Of a DNA stretch of 64,000 nt, positions 7,835 to 21,864 are shown one piece after another. The translations under genes were made by a program, and so were the position numbers. The stretch is from Idiomarina sp. MD25a. GTDB taxonomy: Bacteria > Pseudomonadota > Gammaproteobacteria > Enterobacterales > Alteromonadaceae. The stretch spans positions 1,221,011-1,285,010 of the forward strand of contig NZ_MDGT01000003.1 in NCBI RefSeq assembly GCF_001870515.1. The letters are read 5' to 3'. Each line of letters starts with the position of its first letter. Position 1 is the first letter of the stretch. The notes under the pieces were generated by a model. It saw only the letters and a list, made by a program, of their open reading frames with translations, was not told the DNA's origin and did no database searches.

Positions 7835-10105
7835 ATGTTAAACAAGGCGTTAGAACTTACCTTGAACGATGCGTTCAGACTGGCGCGTGAGCGTCGTCAT
7901 GAACTGATGACGGTTGAGCATTTGCTCGTGGCTTTGCTCGATAATCCAGACGCAGCTGAAGTGCTGCGTGCCTGCGGACTCAATTTTGAGCAGCTGAAAG
8001 AAGAGCTCATTAGCTACATTGATCGCAGCACACCGACCTTTGATGACCAAGATGATGGCGCCGATACGCAACCGACGTTAGGTTTCCAGCGCGTGTTACA
8101 ACGTGCTGTGTTCCATGTGCAGTCCTCGGGTAATGCCGAAGTGAGTGGCGCAAACGTGTTGGTGGCTATCTTCAGTGAACAAGAGTCACAAGCTGTTTAC
8201 TTGTTAAACAAGCATGATATTACTCGATTAGATATTGTTAATTATATTTCGCATGGCATCGCCCGCTCGCAAGACGAGCCGATGGATGAACATATTGCCG
8301 ATGAAGAGGAAATGGCTGCAGCAAGCGAAGAGCAGCAAACCCACCTTAAACGTTTCTGTACTAACCTCAATGTGCAGGCGAAAGAGGGGAAGATTGATCC
8401 CTTAATTGGACGCGATGATGAGCTTGAGCGCTGCGCACAAATTCTGTGCCGTCGTCGCAAAAATAACCCACTTTTGGTGGGCGAAGCCGGTGTAGGTAAA
8501 ACGGCAATTGCCGAAGGCTTAGCTTACCGTATCGTCAACAACCAAGTCCCTGATATTCTGCAAGAAGCCGTTATCTACTCGTTGGATATGGGCGGCTTAT
8601 TGGCCGGCACAAAGTACCGCGGTGACTTTGAAAAACGCTTCAAACAGTTGTTGAAAGAGTTAGGTGAAAAAGAACACGCCATCTTATTTATTGACGAGAT
8701 CCACACGATTATTGGCGCGGGCGCGGCCAGTGGCGGTGTGCTAGATGCCTCTAACTTGCTAAAACCATTACTTTCAAGTGGCCAGCTCAAGTGTATTGGT
8801 TCAACAACTTATACCGAGTTCAAAAACATCTTTGAAAAAGATCGCGCGCTAGTGCGTCGATTCCAAAAAGTGGATGTTAGTGAACCGAGCGTGGAAGATA
8901 CCACGAAAATTTTGATGGGTTTAAAAGAACGCTACGAAGACCATCATGGTATTCGTTACACCCAGCCCGCGATCAAAGCAGCGGCTGAGCTAGCGGCAAA
9001 ATACATTAATGAGCGTCATTTGCCTGATAAGGCGATTGATGTGATGGACGAGGCGGGCGCGCAACAACGTTTGCTACCTCCGTCTAAGCGTAAGAAAACC
9101 GTCGGTGTGCAAGATATCGAGGCGATTATTGCTAAGATCGCGCGTATCCCAGAACAGTCGGTTTCACGCACAGACCAAGACATTCTCAAGCAGCTCGATC
9201 GCAACTTGAAGATGGTGGTGTTTGGTCAGGATGAAGCGATTGACAAACTGAGCTCTGCGATTCGTTTGTCGCGGTCAGGGCTTGGCAATGAACATACCCC
9301 TATCGGGTCGTTCTTGTTCGCAGGTCCGACAGGCGTGGGTAAAACTGAGGTGACTCAGCAACTTGCCAAAGCAATGGGCATTGAACTGATTCGCTTCGAT
9401 ATGTCGGAGTACATGGAAAGGCACGCAGTCAGTCGTTTGATTGGTGCGCCTCCAGGCTATGTCGGTTTTGATCAAGGCGGGTTGTTAACTGACGCAGTGA
9501 TTAAACAGCCTCATTCGGTACTGCTGCTTGATGAGATCGAGAAAGCCCATCCGGATGTTTACAACATCTTGTTGCAGGTAATGGACAACGGCACATTGAC
9601 GGATAACAACGGTCGTAAGGCGGATTTCCGTAATGTCATTATTGTGATGACGACTAACGCGGGTGTGCGTGAAACAGTTCGTAAGTCAATTGGCTTTAAG
9701 CAACAGGATCACAGTCACGATGCGATGGCAGAAATCAACCGCACCTTTACGCCGGAGTTCCGTAACCGTCTTGATGGTATCGTGTGGTTTAACCATCTAA
9801 GTGAAGAGGTTATCTTGCAGGTGGTCGATAAGTTTATCACCGAGTTGCAAGCACAGTTAGACCGTAAAGGGGTGTCTCTTGAGGTTGAATCCAAAGCAAT
9901 CGATTGGCTTGCGAAGAAAGGCTACGACAAGCAAATGGGTGCACGTCCAATGGGTCGCATTATTCAGGAACACCTGAAAAAACCGTTGGCAAACGAAATC
10001 TTGTTTGGTCATTTGACGCGTGGTGGTCGAGTGAAAGTGTCGCTGGATAACAACGATGAACTGAAATTTGATTACGACAGCACCAACGAAGCGATTGAGA
10101 GCTAA
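7835..10105 (+). CDS. clpA: ClpA, ATPase subunit of the ClpAP protease
   Basis: 756 residues, full length. An N-terminal double Clp-N repeat (1-150) is followed by AAA domain 1 with Walker A GEAGVGKT near 215, and AAA domain 2 with GPTGVGKT near 500. An IGF loop for docking to ClpP lies near 617 (SIGFKQQ). It unfolds substrates for ClpP, and N-degron substrates are delivered by ClpS, encoded just upstream. An AGGAGA ribosome site precedes the ATG. A strong terminator follows 20 bases after the stop. Confidence 0.98.
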   Translation: MLNKALELTLNDAFRLARERRHELMTVEHLLVALLDNPDAAEVLRACGLNFEQLKEELISYIDRSTPTFDDQDDGADTQPTLGFQRVLQRAVFHVQSSGNAEVSGANVLVAIFSEQESQAVYLLNKHDITRLDIVNYISHGIARSQDEPMDEHIADEEEMAAASEEQQTHLKRFCTNLNVQAKEGKIDPLIGRDDELERCAQILCRRRKNNPLLVGEAGVGKTAIAEGLAYRIVNNQVPDILQEAVIYSLDMGGLLAGTKYRGDFEKRFKQLLKELGEKEHAILFIDEIHTIIGAGAASGGVLDASNLLKPLLSSGQLKCIGSTTYTEFKNIFEKDRALVRRFQKVDVSEPSVEDTTKILMGLKERYEDHHGIRYTQPAIKAAAELAAKYINERHLPDKAIDVMDEAGAQQRLLPPSKRKKTVGVQDIEAIIAKIARIPEQSVSRTDQDILKQLDRNLKMVVFGQDEAIDKLSSAIRLSRSGLGNEHTPIGSFLFAGPTGVGKTEVTQQLAKAMGIELIRFDMSEYMERHAVSRLIGAPPGYVGFDQGGLLTDAVIKQPHSVLLLDEIEKAHPDVYNILLQVMDNGTLTDNNGRKADFRNVIIVMTTNAGVRETVRKSIGFKQQDHSHDAMAEINRTFTPEFRNRLDGIVWFNHLSEEVILQVVDKFITELQAQLDRKGVSLEVESKAIDWLAKKGYDKQMGARPMGRIIQEHLKKPLANEILFGHLTRGGRVKVSLDNNDELKFDYDSTNEAIES

Positions 10106-10124
10106 CTGTGAAACGCAGTCAGAA

Positions 10125-10155
10125 ATAAAAAAGGGGCGTTGAGCCCCTTTTTTAT
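10125..10155. terminator. Bidirectional terminator between clpA and infA
   Basis: GGGGC at 10133-10137 pairs with GCCCC at 10143-10147 around a GTTGA loop, and the stem is extended by A-rich and T-rich arms (ATAAAAAA/TTTTTTAT). It has a T run in both directions, fitting the convergent clpA and infA genes. Confidence 0.9.
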
Positions 10156-10165
10156 TGAATCGTGA

Positions 10166-10393
<228 letters not shown>

Positions 10394-10433
10394 CTAGAAT
10401 TTAACTAATGAGCGTACATTGTACGCATAGGGT

Positions 10434-11153
10434 TCATTTTTGTGTGTTAGATTTTACCGCTTTTTTCCATTGATTGCCAATAAGCCGTTCATTTGGTGTA
10501 AAACGGGCCTTATAGTTCATCTTGTCGCAGCTATCAATTTGGTATCCAAGATAGAGATAATCCAGCCCTTGCGCCTCTGTCCACTCGACTAAACTCAAGA
10601 TAGAGTATGTACCCAACGAGCGTTTGTGTTGCTCAGGGTCAAAAAAAGTATACATAGCTGAGCTTGACCGCGTGAGCACATCAACGATACTCACCATCGT
10701 CAGCTTGCCCTCGCTGTCTCGCCACTCAAAAAACTGTGGCTTCATCCAATCGGCATCACACCAAAGCCAAAATGATTCTGGGTCGGGCGGATACATGGCG
10801 CCATCAGCGTGACGTTGCTCAATAAAACGACAGAAGAGCGAGGTGTAGTCAGGTTGAGGCTTATCGACAATTGAAAGCACTAAATCGCGGTTTTTATTTA
10901 ACACCCGCTTTTGATTTTTGCTGAAACTAAAATCGCTGACCGGTATACGAAGCGATTCGCAGGCTTGGCAAAATTCACAGTGGGGACGATACACATCGTT
11001 ATGGCTGCGACGAAATCCATGTGACATTAAGTGCTCATACAAATGAGAATTCATAGGTGTCTCTTCGTCGGCAACGGTAACGATTAAACGCTCTTCCTGA
11101 TCCTTGAGATAACCACAAGGGCGGGTGCCTGTAATACCGAGTTTAACACTCAT
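10434..11153 (-). CDS. bpt: Aspartate/glutamate leucyltransferase (ATE family)
   Basis: 239 residues of the bacterial ATE family. The N-terminal PCGYL and the cysteine pairs in HCEFCQACESLRIPV (residues about 57-71) are conserved, as is the DWMKPQF block. Bpt moves leucine from Leu-tRNA to proteins with N-terminal Asp or Glu, creating substrates for ClpS. Its start overlaps the aat stop by 4 bases (ATGA type), so they are translationally coupled. Confidence 0.94.
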   Translation of the reverse strand: MSVKLGITGTRPCGYLKDQEERLIVTVADEETPMNSHLYEHLMSHGFRRSHNDVYRPHCEFCQACESLRIPVSDFSFSKNQKRVLNKNRDLVLSIVDKPQPDYTSLFCRFIEQRHADGAMYPPDPESFWLWCDADWMKPQFFEWRDSEGKLTMVSIVDVLTRSSSAMYTFFDPEQHKRSLGTYSILSLVEWTEAQGLDYLYLGYQIDSCDKMNYKARFTPNERLIGNQWKKAVKSNTQK

Positions 11154-11854
11154 AAATAACGACTAATATCTCCTAACGACCAAAAGTCGTCAGTTAGTGG
11201 GCGATCGCGTAACGCAAATAATTGCTCTAGAAAATGCTCGCGGGCCATTGGCACCGCGCCGAGTGACGTTAAATGGGGATTTTCCATTTGGCAATCAATT
11301 AATTGACCCCCGTGCTCAACAAAGGCATTCGCAAAACAGTGCAAAGCCACTTTAGACGCGTTAGTCGCACGGTGAAACATACTTTCGCCACAAAACAGAC
11401 GACCGACACTGACACCATATAAGCCGCCCACTAGGGCTTCGTCGAGCCACACTTCGACCGAATGGGCATGTCCTTTTCTATGCAGCTCAATATACGCCTC
11501 ACGCATAGGTTCAGTAATCCAAGTGCCTTCGTGCTCGGCGCGTATTGTTGCACATTCATCAATCACTTCCTCAAAGGCATGATTCAGTGTGACTCGCCAA
11601 GGTTGGCGTCGCATGGCTTTCTTCAACGAACGCGAGCAATGGATATCGCCAGGTACAAAAACAGCGCGCGGATTGGGGGACCACCATAAAATCGGATCGT
11701 CGGCCGCAAACCACGGGAAAATACCTGAGCGATAGGCACTCACCAAGCGTGCCTCTGAGAGGTCGCCGCCCACCGCAAGTAAGCCGTTAGGCTCTGCCAG
11801 TGCCATCGACACTGGCGGAAAGCTGACTGAGCTAGAACTCAGCTCGACTATCAT
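11150..11854 (-). CDS. aat: Leucyl/phenylalanyl-tRNA-protein transferase
   Basis: 234 residues. Family blocks are clear: GLLAVGGDLS near 25, SGIFPWF near 44, WWSPNPRAVF, and the GGLYGVSVGRLFCGESMF stretch (residues about 142-159). The enzyme adds Leu or Phe to N-terminal Lys or Arg. It forms an operon with bpt. Confidence 0.96.
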   Translation of the reverse strand: MIVELSSSSVSFPPVSMALAEPNGLLAVGGDLSEARLVSAYRSGIFPWFAADDPILWWSPNPRAVFVPGDIHCSRSLKKAMRRQPWRVTLNHAFEEVIDECATIRAEHEGTWITEPMREAYIELHRKGHAHSVEVWLDEALVGGLYGVSVGRLFCGESMFHRATNASKVALHCFANAFVEHGGQLIDCQMENPHLTSLGAVPMAREHFLEQLFALRDRPLTDDFWSLGDISRYL

Positions 11855-11875
11855 AGGCGGCGACTCACAATAGGA

Positions 11876-12859
<984 letters not shown>

Positions 12860-12924
12860 TCAGTTATATGTTTAGCTATGGGGTCGATTGTATGGATTGC
12901 AAGGAAAAGGCACAAGAACAACAT

Positions 12925-12955
12925 AAAAAAAGCTCACCATTTTAGGTGAGCTTTT
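12925..12955 (-). terminator. Rho-independent terminator after ald
   Basis: GCTCACC and GGTGAGC form a stem around an ATTTTA loop, extended by AAAA/TTTT. On the minus strand the hairpin is followed by a run of seven T, and it lies 27 bases past the ald stop codon. Confidence 0.9.
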
Positions 12956-12981
12956 CTGTTCAGTTGCGCTTACTTGTCTAA

Positions 12982-14115
12982 TTATTTAGAGAGCGCTTCA
13001 CGCGGATCGATGTAGTCGAGGCTTAATTCTTCGCCTAAGTCATCGTGGACCGCTTTATAAGTGATTTTACCACCGTGCATGTTCAAACCACGCAACAGAT
13101 GCTCGTTTTCTAACATGGCTTGGTTGCCTTTGTTAGCCAACGCGATACCGTAAGGCAAGGTTGCATTGTTAAGCGCGATAGTTGAAGTGCGTGCAACACC
13201 ACCTGGCATGTTCGCAACACAGTAGTGAACAACATCATCAATCACGTATACCGGATCTTGGTGCGTTGTTGCGTATGAAGTTTCGAAACAACCACCTTGG
13301 TCAATCGCAACATCTACCAACACTGAACCTGGCTTCATGTTTTTGATGTGCTCGCGCGTCAAGAGTTTAGGTGCCGCTGCGCCTGGAATCAGCACTGCGC
13401 CAACAACTAAATCAGCTTCACGTGAATACTTGTCGATAGCATCTACAGTTGAGTAGATCGTGGTGACTTGACCATTGAAGATATCATCGATCTCGCGTAG
13501 ACGCGGCAATGAGCGGTCAAGAATGGTGACGTCAGCGCCTAAGCCCAACGCCATTTTCGCAGCGTTAGTTCCGACAACACCACCACCGATGATGAGTACT
13601 TTGCCCGGCGCAACGCCAGGAACGCCACCTAGCAATGTGCCGCTGCCGCCGTGTGCTTTTTCAAGGTAATGCGCGCCTGCTTGAATTGACATGCGACCCG
13701 CAACTTCGCTCATAGGTGCTAAAAGCGGAAGACCATTGCGGTTATCAGTGACTGTCTCGTATGCGATAGCAGTACAACCTGATTCAGCCAATAATTTAGT
13801 TTGTGTTGGATCAGGTGCCAAGTGCAAGAAGGTGTAAAGGATTTGGCCTTCACGTAACATCTTACATTCGTTTGGCTGAGGTTCCTTAACTTTGACAATC
13901 ATATCAGCACGCTCGAAGATCTCTTCTGGCGTTTCAACAATTGAAGCGCCGGCGGCTTGATAGTCTTCGTTAGTAAAACCAATCGCAGCACCGCCGTTGT
14001 TTTCAACGATAACGTCGTGACCATTCGCAACATATTCGCGAACAGCTGCAGGCGTTAAACCGATACGATACTCGTGGTTTTTAATTTCCTTAGGAACACC
14101 TATTAACATACTCAC
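12982..14115 (-). CDS. ald: Alanine dehydrogenase
   Basis: 377 residues, full length. The [20 protein letters not shown] start, the pyruvate-binding KVKEPQ (K near 75), the catalytic-His segment TFLHLAPD (near 95) and the Rossmann motif [15 protein letters not shown] (near 175) are all present. It interconverts L-alanine and pyruvate plus ammonia with NAD. It diverges from an Lrp-family regulator across 160 bases, a common pairing in which the regulator controls the dehydrogenase. Confidence 0.97.
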   Translation of the reverse strand: MSMLIGVPKEIKNHEYRIGLTPAAVREYVANGHDVIVENNGGAAIGFTNEDYQAAGASIVETPEEIFERADMIVKVKEPQPNECKMLREGQILYTFLHLAPDPTQTKLLAESGCTAIAYETVTDNRNGLPLLAPMSEVAGRMSIQAGAHYLEKAHGGSGTLLGGVPGVAPGKVLIIGGGVVGTNAAKMALGLGADVTILDRSLPRLREIDDIFNGQVTTIYSTVDAIDKYSREADLVVGAVLIPGAAAPKLLTREHIKNMKPGSVLVDVAIDQGGCFETSYATTHQDPVYVIDDVVHYCVANMPGGVARTSTIALNNATLPYGIALANKGNQAMLENEHLLRGLNMHGGKITYKAVHDDLGEELSLDYIDPREALSK

Positions 14116-14275
14116 CCTCTATAATTGACACGCATTGAGTGCGTTTTATCTGCTGATGTGATTGGTAAATTTCGTGGCGCAATTATAGACTGAAAACAAA
14201 CTGGATTACGCACTTTTTTTAACCTAGTTTATAGTGATATATTAGGGCTAACTAATTAAATGACGCGATAAAATC

Positions 14276-14767
14276 ATGAGATTTCCAGAAAACACCGATG
14301 AAATCACTATTGACAGAATTGACCGTAAGATCTTACGCATACTGCAAGACGATGGACGTATTGCCAACGTGGCACTTGCGAAGCGAGTGGGGTTGAGCGC
14401 AACGGCTTGTTTAGAAAGGGTAAAAAAGCTTGAACGAGAGGGTGTTATAGAGAGTTACCATGCCCGTATTAACCCAGCCAAGCTCGGCGCTAACTTGATG
14501 GTGTTTGTCGAAATTACCTTGTCGCGTACATCGGCGGACGCTTTCGCTGAATTCAGTGAGGCGGCGCGTAAAACCGAAGAGATTCTGGAGTGTCACTTAG
14601 TTGCAGGGGACTTTGATTTTCTCATCAAGGCGCGGGTACCTGACATGCGCGCGTACCGCAAATTACTCGGTGAAACCTTGCTGATGATGCCGGGTGTCGA
14701 CGAATCGCGCACCTATGTTGTAATGGAAGAAGTAAAACAAGAGAATAAAGTTCTAGTAAAGGGCTAA
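14276..14767 (+). CDS. lrp: Leucine-responsive regulatory protein (Lrp)
   Basis: 163 residues, the Lrp length. An AsnC-type helix-turn-helix (residues 13-60, with DRKILRILQDDGRIAN and VGLSATACLERVKKLE) is followed by the RAM ligand-binding domain. It is closely similar to global Lrp rather than to local AsnC-type regulators. It is divergent from ald and upstream of ftsK, the same lrp-ftsK-lolA-rarA-serS order found in E. coli. Confidence 0.95.
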   Translation: MRFPENTDEITIDRIDRKILRILQDDGRIANVALAKRVGLSATACLERVKKLEREGVIESYHARINPAKLGANLMVFVEITLSRTSADAFAEFSEAARKTEEILECHLVAGDFDFLIKARVPDMRAYRKLLGETLLMMPGVDESRTYVVMEEVKQENKVLVKG

Positions 14768-14827
14768 CATTAGCAGCGAGATTCGCTACAATCGGGGGCA
14801 GAGAGCCTCCACTATAATAAGATCCCA

Positions 14828-17308
14828 ATGACAGGAAGCATAAGACGAGCAATGACAGGTGTACAACGATTATTAGAAGCTGGCCTACTGATCAGCGGTG
14901 CGCTCGCGATTTTTCTATTTCTCGCACTCGTAAGTTTCAATCCAGCCGATCCGAGTTGGTCGCAGACGGGTTTCGAAGGCACCATCAATAATGCCGGCGG
15001 AGCGGTCGGTGCGTGGCTTGCTGATGTACTGTTATTTTCGTTTGGTTTTGTTGCATATTTAATTCCTTTTGCCTTTGCTGGTTTGGGTTACATGCTGTTT
15101 CGCAAAACTCATCAATTACTCGAGCTCGACTACCTAGCTGTTAGTTTGCGCCTCGTCGGTGCCATGCTCACGCTCATTGGCGCAGCCGCACTCTCTTCCA
15201 TTAACTTTGATGACATTTATTACTTTTCAGCCGGTGGCGTATTTGGTGATGTGATTGCAGCCTCGGTGATGCCGTACTTAAATTTTGTCGGCTCAACCAT
15301 CTTATTACTGACGTTCTTAGCCACGGGCCTCACCTTGGTGACTGGAATTAGCTGGCTGCAGGTCGCCGATAAGCTCGGTGAGTTATGCATTACTGGCGCG
15401 CTGTGGTGTTATGAACGCATCCGCACCGTATGGCAGTCGGATGGCACAAAAGGCCATGATCGCGATGCTAAAAAAGCAACTGATGACAACGAAGACGACG
15501 ATGATACGCTCGATACCTCGGATTGGGATGAATCCACATTAGTAGAGCAAAAAGCAGAGGCTAAGCAAGAACCTGTACTGAACTTACCTTCATTGTCGGC
15601 ATTAGATGAACACGAAATTGATAATGAAGACGAACCGCCGTTCGAACCGGATTCCGTCGTAGATGACAGCGATGCGCCACGGTTTTCGAAACAAGCGGCG
15701 GAAGCACGTAAGCGCAGTGAACCTGCACCCGCAACGGAAGCCAAAGCACAAGCTGAATCGCCAGTCGAGCAAGCAGGGCAGGGCGATACCCAAAGTAACG
15801 AGGCGGAAGCGTTACCACCATTACCTTCGATTGAGTTGCTCGATAGACCGAATAAGCAAGAGAACCCCATTACTCAAGAAGAGCTTGACCAAGTGTCACG
15901 CACGGTTGAAACCGTTCTCAAAGACTTTGGCGTTGATGTTACCGTTGCCAACGTGCAGCCAGGGCCCGTGATCACCCGCTTTGAACTCGACCTTGCCCCC
16001 GGTGTTAAAGTATCGAAGATTTCTAACTTAGCGAAGGATATTGCTCGTACTCTATCAGCCGTCGCCGTGCGCGTGGTTGAAGTCATTCCGGGTAAATCCT
16101 ACGTCGGTTTGGAGTTACCTAATAAACACCGTGAAGTGGTTCAGCTCAGTGAAGTTATTCATCGCGACGCGTTTCAAAACAGCCAGTCGCCGCTGACCAT
16201 GATTCTTGGTAAAAATATTGCGGGTTCGCCTGTGGTTGTTGACTTGGCGAAGATGCCTCACTTATTGGTGGCAGGTACAACAGGTTCGGGTAAATCAGTC
16301 GGTGTGAATGTGATGATCTTAAGCTTGCTCTACAAGAGCACGCCGGAAGATGTTCGTCTGATTATGATTGACCCGAAAATGCTTGAGCTTTCAGTGTATG
16401 AGGGGATTCCACACCTACTGACGGAAGTGGTCACAGATATGAAGGATGCTGCCAATGCGTTGCGTTGGTGTGTCGGCGAAATGGAACGCCGTTATAAACT
16501 TATGTCAGCATTAGGTGTGCGAAACCTTAAAGGCTATAACGCCAAAGTCATGGCCGCCAAAGAAGCGGGTGAGCCGCTCAAAGATCCTATTTGGAAGCCG
16601 GGTGATTCGATGGATGAAATGCCGCCTGAGCTCGAAAAACTGCCGAATATCGTCGTAGTCATCGATGAATTTGCCGATATGATGATGATTGTCGGTAAAA
16701 AAGTCGAAGAGCTTATCGCGCGCATTGCGCAGAAAGCGCGTGCTGCAGGTATTCATTTAATTTTGGCAACGCAGCGGCCATCGGTGGATGTTATTACCGG
16801 GTTGATTAAAGCCAATATTCCTACGCGTATTGCGTTCCAAGTATCGTCAAAAGTCGACTCACGCACTATTCTCGATCAACCGGGCGCGGAGCAGCTATTA
16901 GGGCAGGGTGATATGTTGTATTTGCCTCCGGGCAGCGGTTCACCCGTTCGTGTGCACGGCGCCTTTGTTGATGACCACGAAGTACACGCGGTGGTTGCCG
17001 ATTGGAAGAAACGCGGTAAACCGAATTACCTCGAGGAAATCCTTTCGGGTGATCAAGGCGAAGACGCGTTATTACCGGGTGAGCAACAAGAAATGGACGA
17101 GGCTGAATCGGATCCTTTATATGATGAGGCGGTTGCCTTCGTGACCGAGACCCAGCGTGTTTCTGTGTCGAGTGTACAACGTAAATTCAGAATTGGTTAT
17201 AACCGCGCGGCGCGTATCGTCGAACAAATGGAAATGTCGGGTGTCGTAAGTAGTGCTGGCAATAATGGCCAGCGTGATGTACTCGCACCGAGACCACCGA
17301 GGGATTAA
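14828..17308 (+). CDS. ftsK: DNA translocase FtsK
   Basis: 826 residues. The N-terminus holds four transmembrane helices (about 20-180) that anchor it at the septum. An acidic, low-complexity linker (about 200-330) is shorter than in E. coli. The RecA-like motor has Walker [10 protein letters not shown] near 483 and Walker [14 protein letters not shown] near 608, and the C-terminal gamma winged helix (about 755-815) reads the KOPS polarity signals. It moves chromosome dimers to dif for XerCD resolution. A TATAAT box lies 10-15 bases before the start. Confidence 0.97.
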   Translation: MTGSIRRAMTGVQRLLEAGLLISGALAIFLFLALVSFNPADPSWSQTGFEGTINNAGGAVGAWLADVLLFSFGFVAYLIPFAFAGLGYMLFRKTHQLLELDYLAVSLRLVGAMLTLIGAAALSSINFDDIYYFSAGGVFGDVIAASVMPYLNFVGSTILLLTFLATGLTLVTGISWLQVADKLGELCITGALWCYERIRTVWQSDGTKGHDRDAKKATDDNEDDDDTLDTSDWDESTLVEQKAEAKQEPVLNLPSLSALDEHEIDNEDEPPFEPDSVVDDSDAPRFSKQAAEARKRSEPAPATEAKAQAESPVEQAGQGDTQSNEAEALPPLPSIELLDRPNKQENPITQEELDQVSRTVETVLKDFGVDVTVANVQPGPVITRFELDLAPGVKVSKISNLAKDIARTLSAVAVRVVEVIPGKSYVGLELPNKHREVVQLSEVIHRDAFQNSQSPLTMILGKNIAGSPVVVDLAKMPHLLVAGTTGSGKSVGVNVMILSLLYKSTPEDVRLIMIDPKMLELSVYEGIPHLLTEVVTDMKDAANALRWCVGEMERRYKLMSALGVRNLKGYNAKVMAAKEAGEPLKDPIWKPGDSMDEMPPELEKLPNIVVVIDEFADMMMIVGKKVEELIARIAQKARAAGIHLILATQRPSVDVITGLIKANIPTRIAFQVSSKVDSRTILDQPGAEQLLGQGDMLYLPPGSGSPVRVHGAFVDDHEVHAVVADWKKRGKPNYLEEILSGDQGEDALLPGEQQEMDEAESDPLYDEAVAFVTETQRVSVSSVQRKFRIGYNRAARIVEQMEMSGVVSSAGNNGQRDVLAPRPPRD

Positions 17309-17309
17309 T

Positions 17310-17924
17310 ATGAAGCAGTATGGAATCGCACTGGCGCTTATCGCGAGTGTGGTAATGAGCCCCTTAAGTTGGGCAACAGAACAAGCCAAACAGCAGTTGC
17401 AAGATAAAATGCAGCAACTCGAGAGTGTGCAAGCCAGCTTTGAACAAACGGTTACCGGCAGTAGTGGTGAGGTATTACAAAGCCTCACCGGTGAACTGGC
17501 GTTGCAACGACCTGCGATGTTGCGTTGGCGTAGTAATCCATCCGATGACACCTTACTTATCGCAGATGGTGAATCGGTTTGGTACTACAACCCGTTTGTT
17601 GAGCAAGTCACTGTTTATGCCCAGAGTAATGCAGTTGAAAACAGTCCATTGTTATTGTTGATGGAAGGCTCAAAAGAGCGTTGGCAGCAGTTTGACGTGA
17701 CTTACGACGGTGCAGAGGGCGCGTTTGAAGTGGTGAACGAGAATACCGGTAGCGAGCTAAACTTGAGCTTCAGCGGAGATAAGTTGACTCGTATCGTGCT
17801 TAAACAAAAGCAAGGGGATACCACCACTATCGCACTCACTGATGTGGTAATGAACGAAAGCTTGCCGACCGACCTATTCCAATTTGATATCCCTGAAGGT
17901 GTCGAGGTCGATGACCAACGGTGA
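17310..17924 (+). CDS. lolA: Outer-membrane lipoprotein carrier LolA
   Basis: 204 residues. The start at 17310 leaves a single base after the ftsK stop and gives a signal peptide ([22 protein letters not shown]), which decides against longer upstream starts. LolA ferries lipoproteins across the periplasm from LolCDE to LolB. Its end overlaps rarA by 14 bases. Confidence 0.95.
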   Translation: MKQYGIALALIASVVMSPLSWATEQAKQQLQDKMQQLESVQASFEQTVTGSSGEVLQSLTGELALQRPAMLRWRSNPSDDTLLIADGESVWYYNPFVEQVTVYAQSNAVENSPLLLLMEGSKERWQQFDVTYDGAEGAFEVVNENTGSELNLSFSGDKLTRIVLKQKQGDTTTIALTDVVMNESLPTDLFQFDIPEGVEVDDQR

Positions 17925-19266
17925 ACTGGCGTTTGAAGAAGAACATGACTTTAGGCCACTGGCTGCGCGAATGCGTGCGCAGTCGCTGGACGAGTATGTA
18001 GGTCAAACACATCTACTTGCCGAAGGTAAACCCCTGTGGCAAGCGGTCGCGCAAGGACGTTTGCACTCAATGATTTTGTGGGGGCCGCCCGGAACAGGCA
18101 AAACCACCCTGGCAGAACTCATGGCGACCTCCGCCGATGCGACCGTATCACGCCTGAGTGCCATTACCTCAGGTGTAAAAGAGATTCGTCAAGCCATTGA
18201 TGAAGCAAAACAGCGCGCTCAGCAACAAGGTCGCCGCACCTTACTGTTTGTCGATGAGGTACATCGGTTTAATAAAAGCCAACAAGATGCTTTCCTACCT
18301 TTTATCGAAGATGGCACGGTAATCTTTGTTGGTGCAACGACTGAAAATCCCGGTTTTGAGCTCAACAATGCACTATTGTCACGTGCCCGCGTGTATCGTC
18401 TTGAATCTATCAAGGCTGAAGATTTGCGGGCGCTTTTAAAGCGCACCTTGCAAGATCCTGAACGTGGTCTAGGCGCGCGTCACATCAGGCTCACCCCAGA
18501 AGCGGAAGACAGGCTGCTGGACTTAGCGGGCGGTGATGCACGCCGCATGCTCAACTACCTTGAAGTCGCAGCGGATTATTTATCCGAAGGCGAGGCTGAG
18601 CTTAACACTGAATTACTCTTGCACGCAGTCGGCGAGCAGCAAGCGGCCTTTGATAATAAAGGTGATCATTTCTACGATATCTTATCGGCATTTCATAAGT
18701 CAGTGCGTGGGTCATCACCCGACGGCGCACTGTATTGGTATGCACGTATTCTTGTCGGGGGCGGTGACCCTTTGATTGTCGCAAGAAGACTACTCGCCAT
18801 TGCATCGGAAGACATTGGTAATGCCGACCCGCGTGCATTACAGATTGCCTTAAATGCATGGGATACGTTTCACCGTGTCGGTCCCGCAGAGGGCGAACGG
18901 GCGATTGCACAAGCGGTAGTGTATTGTGCGAGTGCTGCGAAAAGTAACGCCGTTTACAATGCGTTTAAAGCTGCGGTCGCGGCCGCAAAAGCTCACCCAA
19001 CGGCTGAGGTGCCGAACCATTTGCGTAATGCACCGACCAAGATTCATAAAGAGCAAGGCTACGGTGAAGATTACCGTTATGCTCATAATTATCCTAATGC
19101 CTATGTGGCAGGAGAGCGCTACTTACCGGATGCGCTCGCAGACGCATACTTCTATCAGCCTGAACCGCGTGGTTTAGAAATAAAAATTAAAGACAAACTG
19201 CTCTGGCTTCGTCAACAAGACGAACGTAGCGAATGGCAACGAGGAAAGTCTGATGACAAGCCTTAG
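17911..19266 (+). CDS. rarA: Replication-associated recombination protein RarA (MgsA)
   Basis: 451 residues. AAA+ ATPase with Walker [10 protein letters not shown] near 60 and the [19 protein letters not shown]alker B region near 115, followed by the tetramerisation domain. The start is placed at the Met before TNGELAFEE, inside the end of lolA. RarA acts at stalled forks. It overlaps both lolA (14 bases) and crcB (14 bases), a tightly packed transcription unit. Confidence 0.96.
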   Translation: MTNGELAFEEEHDFRPLAARMRAQSLDEYVGQTHLLAEGKPLWQAVAQGRLHSMILWGPPGTGKTTLAELMATSADATVSRLSAITSGVKEIRQAIDEAKQRAQQQGRRTLLFVDEVHRFNKSQQDAFLPFIEDGTVIFVGATTENPGFELNNALLSRARVYRLESIKAEDLRALLKRTLQDPERGLGARHIRLTPEAEDRLLDLAGGDARRMLNYLEVAADYLSEGEAELNTELLLHAVGEQQAAFDNKGDHFYDILSAFHKSVRGSSPDGALYWYARILVGGGDPLIVARRLLAIASEDIGNADPRALQIALNAWDTFHRVGPAEGERAIAQAVVYCASAAKSNAVYNAFKAAVAAAKAHPTAEVPNHLRNAPTKIHKEQGYGEDYRYAHNYPNAYVAGERYLPDALADAYFYQPEPRGLEIKIKDKLLWLRQQDERSEWQRGKSDDKP

Positions 19267-19645
19267 TCAATGGTTAATGGTCGCCGCGGGTGGCGCGATT
19301 GGCGCAAGTGCACGGCACGGCGTGGCTTTATTGATGTTAAGCACGGGTTGGCGGTTCCCTTTTGCGACGTTGATCGTTAACATAATAGGTTCTTTTTTAT
19401 TAGGCGCTGTATACGCACATGTGCAACACCAAGGGCTCTCAGAGTCCGTGCGGTTATTTGTCGGCGTTGGCTTGCTCGGAGCCTTCACAACGTTTTCCAC
19501 GTTCTCGGTCGAAGTGGTGCAGTTGGCGACTCAAGGCGAGTGGGGGCGAGCCTCAGTAAATATCGTACTCAACGTGGGGCTCTGCGTGTTAGGTGTCGCA
19601 GCAGCCATGGCGTTGTATAATTTCTTTATCATTAAACCGAATTAA
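19253..19645 (+). CDS. crcB: Fluoride channel CrcB/FluC
   Basis: 130 residues with four transmembrane helices. The family motifs [21 protein letters not shown] and [15 protein letters not shown] are present; the Phe and Thr residues of the last line the fluoride pore. It exports fluoride. No fluoride riboswitch is possible upstream because the start lies inside rarA. Confidence 0.95.
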   Translation: MTSLSQWLMVAAGGAIGASARHGVALLMLSTGWRFPFATLIVNIIGSFLLGAVYAHVQHQGLSESVRLFVGVGLLGAFTTFSTFSVEVVQLATQGEWGRASVNIVLNVGLCVLGVAAAMALYNFFIIKPN

Positions 19646-19649
19646 GTGA

Positions 19650-20954
<1,305 letters not shown>

Positions 20955-20958
20955 TCGG

Positions 20959-21288
20959 TTAAATACACTTCGCGGGTTTGGGTAAGCCCGCAATACGTGT
21001 TGCCTGCTTAGCAGGCCCTTTAGGAAACAGCCGGTAGAGGTATCGGCTGTTTGCTTTTTCTTCGCCGAGTTTCTTCTTCATCGCTTTTACCAGCACACGC
21101 ATGGCCGGGCTGGTGTCATATTCGCGATAAAAATCCTGCACAAAATGCACCACTTCCCAATGAGCAGGCGTCATCTCGATATTCTCAAGCTCAGCAAAAT
21201 GCAGAGCGAGCGGCTCGCTCCAATCGTCAAGGTGAGCTAAATAGTTGTGTTTGTCGGTTTCGTACTGCTTACCGTTAAATTCAATCAT
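20959..21288 (-). CDS. tusE: Sulfur relay protein TusE (DsrC family)
   Basis: 109 residues of the DsrC/TusE family. The conserved C-terminus ends in PKPAKCI with the penultimate Cys that carries persulfide sulfur. TusE accepts sulfur from TusBCD and passes it to MnmA for 2-thiouridine at tRNA position 34. It is the last gene of tusDCBE, 1 base after tusB. Confidence 0.95.
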   Translation of the reverse strand: MIEFNGKQYETDKHNYLAHLDDWSEPLALHFAELENIEMTPAHWEVVHFVQDFYREYDTSPAMRVLVKAMKKKLGEEKANSRYLYRLFPKGPAKQATRIAGLPKPAKCI

Positions 21289-21289
21289 A

Positions 21290-21559
21290 CTACCAAATCC
21301 AATGTTGCGTATGCGTTATAAGCTCCACCCATTGAGCATCGCTAATCACCTCGACCCAATCGACCGGTGCTACAGTCATCTCATGCGCTGGGATGACTAT
21401 TTTACACAATTGCAAAGCCTGGGGACACGTCGCGGGTAAGTCCTTTGCAGAATCAGCGGTCAGGAGGATCGCGGTATGCTCAGTGAGCAATGCGTGCTGT
21501 TGCTCAAGCCAACTGATGAGGGGGCGCGTTTGAAGCCAATGAGTGCAATTCAGTTGCAT
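21290..21559 (-). CDS. tusB: Sulfur relay subunit TusB
   Basis: 89 residues, the length of the TusB/DsrH family. Sequence conservation in this family is low, and the call rests mainly on position between tusC and tusE and on the 10-base overlap with tusC. It forms the TusBCD hexamer. Confidence 0.85.
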   Translation of the reverse strand: MQLNCTHWLQTRPLISWLEQQHALLTEHTAILLTADSAKDLPATCPQALQLCKIVIPAHEMTVAPVDWVEVISDAQWVELITHTQHWIW

Positions 21560-21864
21560 GTGATCACCTCCGCAAAATTAAGCAGTAAGGCGTTTAAATC
21601 GCGTTTGGCTGTCCACTCGAATTCAATATCATCGTTGTCCAGTTGGGGCTCAAAATCGCTAGCTATCAAGACAGGTTCGGCATCGAGTAGTTCTAACATA
21701 CCGTAGCGTTTATGAAGCTCAGACTGTAACGACATCCACGCATTATCCAGCATGATGAGTTGTACTGACTGATCTAAGCTGGCGAGCGATAAGACTAAAT
21801 CGAGCGCTGAACGGGCGCATTCAAGTTCAGGGCTTAATTGAACAATGGCATAGTTCTTACTCAT
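21550..21864 (-). CDS. tusC: Sulfur relay subunit TusC
   Basis: 104 residues of the DsrF/TusC type, a structural subunit of TusBCD. The VLSLASLDQSVQLIMLDNA segment (residues 23-41) matches the DsrE-like fold. It overlaps tusD by 4 bases and tusB by 10. Confidence 0.87.
   Translation of the reverse strand: MSKNYAIVQLSPELECARSALDLVLSLASLDQSVQLIMLDNAWMSLQSELHKRYGMLELLDAEPVLIASDFEPQLDNDDIEFEWTAKRDLNALLLNFAEVITCN

Noticed and set aside
15409..15870. Long antisense frames inside ftsK (and similar ones in hsdR, uvrC and the TonB receptors)
   Set aside because: They are shadows of strongly conserved genes on the other strand, without ribosome sites or recognisable protein features.
20971..20992. 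GCGGGTT...AAGCCCGC hairpin as serS terminator
   Set aside because: It lies inside the tusE coding sequence, encodes conserved C-terminal residues and has no T run.
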